From Nemertoderma westbladi (taxonomy: Eukaryota > Xenacoelomorpha > Nemertodermatida > Nemertodermatidae): a DNA stretch of 26,471 bases. Both the position numbers and the translations under genes were made by a program. The stretch spans positions 1 through 26,471 of the forward strand of contig JAUCBJ010006580.1 in the NCBI GenBank assembly GCA_032718475.1, in the 5' to 3' direction. Positions 25,206 through 26,471 of this stretch are shown in pieces. Under the pieces are notes generated by a model, which saw nothing but the letters and a program-made list of their open reading frames with translations, was not told where the DNA came from and did not search any database. Each line of letters begins with the position of its first letter. Position 1 is the stretch's first letter.

Positions 25206-26471
25206 ATGGCTGACACAAGGCAAACTCTGTCAGATAGTCTCCTAGAAACAACAGCCTGTTTCTCAGATCAAAGTGTAGAGAATCCCAGACCGAGGTCTGA
25301 AACCCCTCATACTGTAAGAAGGGCAACCCCTGCAGTGGTTGTGTCAGAACCTAGGTTGGTAGAAAAGATTTCGCAATTTGCGAAGTTAGTGAAGCGCCGT
25401 TGGTCTGCCATAGGCACTCGGGCCCAAGTCAAGCGGGATCAAGAAGAAGCTATAAAACAGCAGCAACCTCCTAGCCAAGAACCTAGTTCTCAGCGGCCCG
25501 ATAGCTCCAGTAGTTCGGATACTGTTGAGCGGACGCCAGAACGCGGAGCGAAGATGGGGGATACGGTTTATGATGGGCGGCCAGCCTGTGGGGAATCAAC
25601 CGACGCCACTTCTTCTCGAGTGGAAAGTGAGGTGGAAAGCGAAGTGGAAAGCGAGGTGGAAAGCGAAGTGGAAAGCGAATTAACATCAGCAGAGAAGCCG
25701 CGAACTAGAGACGCTATCGACATTTATTTGTCCGACTATCAGCGATTCCTAGGAGACGAAGAGTTGAGGAGACGGCTGTCTGGACTTTCCCCTAATAGTG
25801 AAGGAACCAAGCTTGTGTTGGACGCAATCGATGCCGAAATGTTAGCTGCAAACCAAGCTGAATGTGATGAAAAACTCCGCCTCGTTAGAGTCCGAGAAGA
25901 ACAAATAAAGAAAAGAAGGATAGAGGAACAAAAGGCGGCGGCTATGGCAGATGCAGAAGCAGAAAGAAAAGCAGCGGCGGCAGAAGTAGAAGCAGAAAGA
26001 ATAGCAGCAAGGGCAGCAGCGGCAGAAGCAGAAGCAAAAGGAAAGGCAGCGGCGGCAGAAGCAAAGGCGGAAAGGGCAGTGGCCGAAGCAGAACGGAGAG
26101 CCTCTGAGCAGACTACCCAACTGGAGTTGGAAAATCTGCAAGAGACACAAGACAGTATAAATAAACAGTTTACTGCTAATCAAATGCAGATGATGAGAAA
26201 ATCTACTCCCAAGCGCCAAGGATACACATCATCGGAGGAAGGCGAGACCACCGATCCTGAAGGCGGAGGAAATAGATCTCGTCTAAGCAGGCGTAGAAAA
26301 ACATCTCACCGTCATAAACTGCCTGATTTGCCCCCCGCTGTTAAAAGACAGCTAACTAGCACAGATTTAGGTAGTGCAGAACCCATAGAACAATTTATCC
26401 AGGTCAAAAGACTCCCTACTATAGTCGATGAACCTGAAATAATTAGGCCTGTAGTTCCCAAAGTCACTTCT
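25206..26471 (+). CDS. N-terminal part (422 codons) of a large unrecognised protein; coiled coil, possibly Gag-like
   Basis: The frame opens at an ATG in good context (AAACATGG) and stays open to the window end, so the C-terminus is missing. Residues 1-138 are polar and Ser/Pro-rich with a basic patch (KLVKRRW). Residues 139-158 are five VESE repeats. Residues about 165-210 contain a possible small helical domain (DIYLSDYQRFLGDEELRRRL). Residues about 215-325 form a long Ala/Glu/Lys/Arg coiled coil with repeated AEAE and AERKAAA. Then comes a basic, Ser-rich segment and a Pro-containing stretch at the end. I cannot assign a family. A retrotransposon Gag N-terminus and a host cytoskeletal or scaffold protein both fit. 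Over 1.26 kb without a stop, with no splice needed, is good evidence that it is coding. Confidence 0.7.
   Translation, partial: MADTRQTLSDSLLETTACFSDQSVENPRPRSETPHTVRRATPAVVVSEPRLVEKISQFAKLVKRRWSAIGTRAQVKRDQEEAIKQQQPPSQEPSSQRPDSSSSSDTVERTPERGAKMGDTVYDGRPACGESTDATSSRVESEVESEVESEVESEVESELTSAEKPRTRDAIDIYLSDYQRFLGDEELRRRLSGLSPNSEGTKLVLDAIDAEMLAANQAECDEKLRLVRVREEQIKKRRIEEQKAAAMADAEAERKAAAAEVEAERIAARAAAAEAEAKGKAAAAEAKAERAVAEAERRASEQTTQLELENLQETQDSINKQFTANQMQMMRKSTPKRQGYTSSEEGETTDPEGGGNRSRLSRRRKTSHRHKLPDLPPAVKRQLTSTDLGSAEPIEQFIQVKRLPTIVDEPEIIRPVVPKVTS

Noticed and set aside
25842-26219. Minus-strand Cys/Phe-rich 125-codon frame
   Set aside because: It is the antisense shadow of the Ala/Glu-rich coiled-coil codons of the plus-strand ORF starting at 25206.

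Overview
The window looks like animal nuclear DNA. It carries metazoan-type retroelements (Ty3/gypsy, an APE-type LINE with a PHD finger), a Merlin DNA transposon, many tandem repeats and long AT-rich spacers, and it has no operons. The palindromic words ACCGGT and TAGGCCTA recur throughout. I would guess a marine invertebrate, possibly a deuterostome, but the sequence alone does not settle this. I see no convincing conserved host gene; almost everything interpretable is mobile DNA or repeat.

Layout: (1) 229-4543, minus strand: a GC-rich, decayed Ty3/gypsy retrotransposon with gag, zinc knuckle, protease, reverse transcriptase (RT), RNase H and integrase recognisable but broken by stops and frameshifts. 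(2) 4544-7860: repeat-rich spacer with two copies of a 68-bp satellite, a pair of inverted 54-bp repeats, an RTE-like LINE 3' tail ending in an ACAGACGG-type microsatellite, and poly-G tracts. (3) About 7862-13540, minus strand: an AT-rich, apparently full-length LINE with intact ORF1 (352 aa) and ORF2 (1153 aa: PHD, endonuclease, RT), a hairpin-bearing 3' UTR and degenerate tandem repeats upstream of ORF1. (4) 13541-15997: AT-rich spacer with two more LINE C-terminal relics. (5) 16007-17805: a complete Merlin (IS1595-like) transposon with terminal inverted repeats and a 9-bp target duplication (AGCTGAGTG), inserted into one of those RT relics. Its 349-aa transposase has an intact DDE triad and is followed by three tandem perfect matches to the metazoan histone-mRNA 3' stem-loop. 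(6) 18368-19507: a 54-bp hairpin repeat, poly-C/G palindromic repeats, and a 68-bp satellite array split by a 107-bp MITE with perfect 21-bp TIRs and a TTAC duplication. (7) About 19765-22868: an unrecognised element made of two long diverged inverted arms (each about 1.1 kb) around a 0.9-kb centre. Each arm carries an outward-facing small Cys-containing ORF and an inward-facing array of ATGTCC starts; the centre holds an unrecognised basic-tailed ORF. (8) 22866-25205: noncoding DNA with three separate tandem duplications (84, 288 and about 118 bp). (9) 25206-26471, plus strand: the N-terminal 422 codons of an open frame running off the window, with an acidic VESE repeat and an Ala/Glu-rich coiled coil.

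The best candidates for something undescribed are the histone-type 3' end of the Merlin transposase and the long inverted-arm element at 19.8-22.9 kb.
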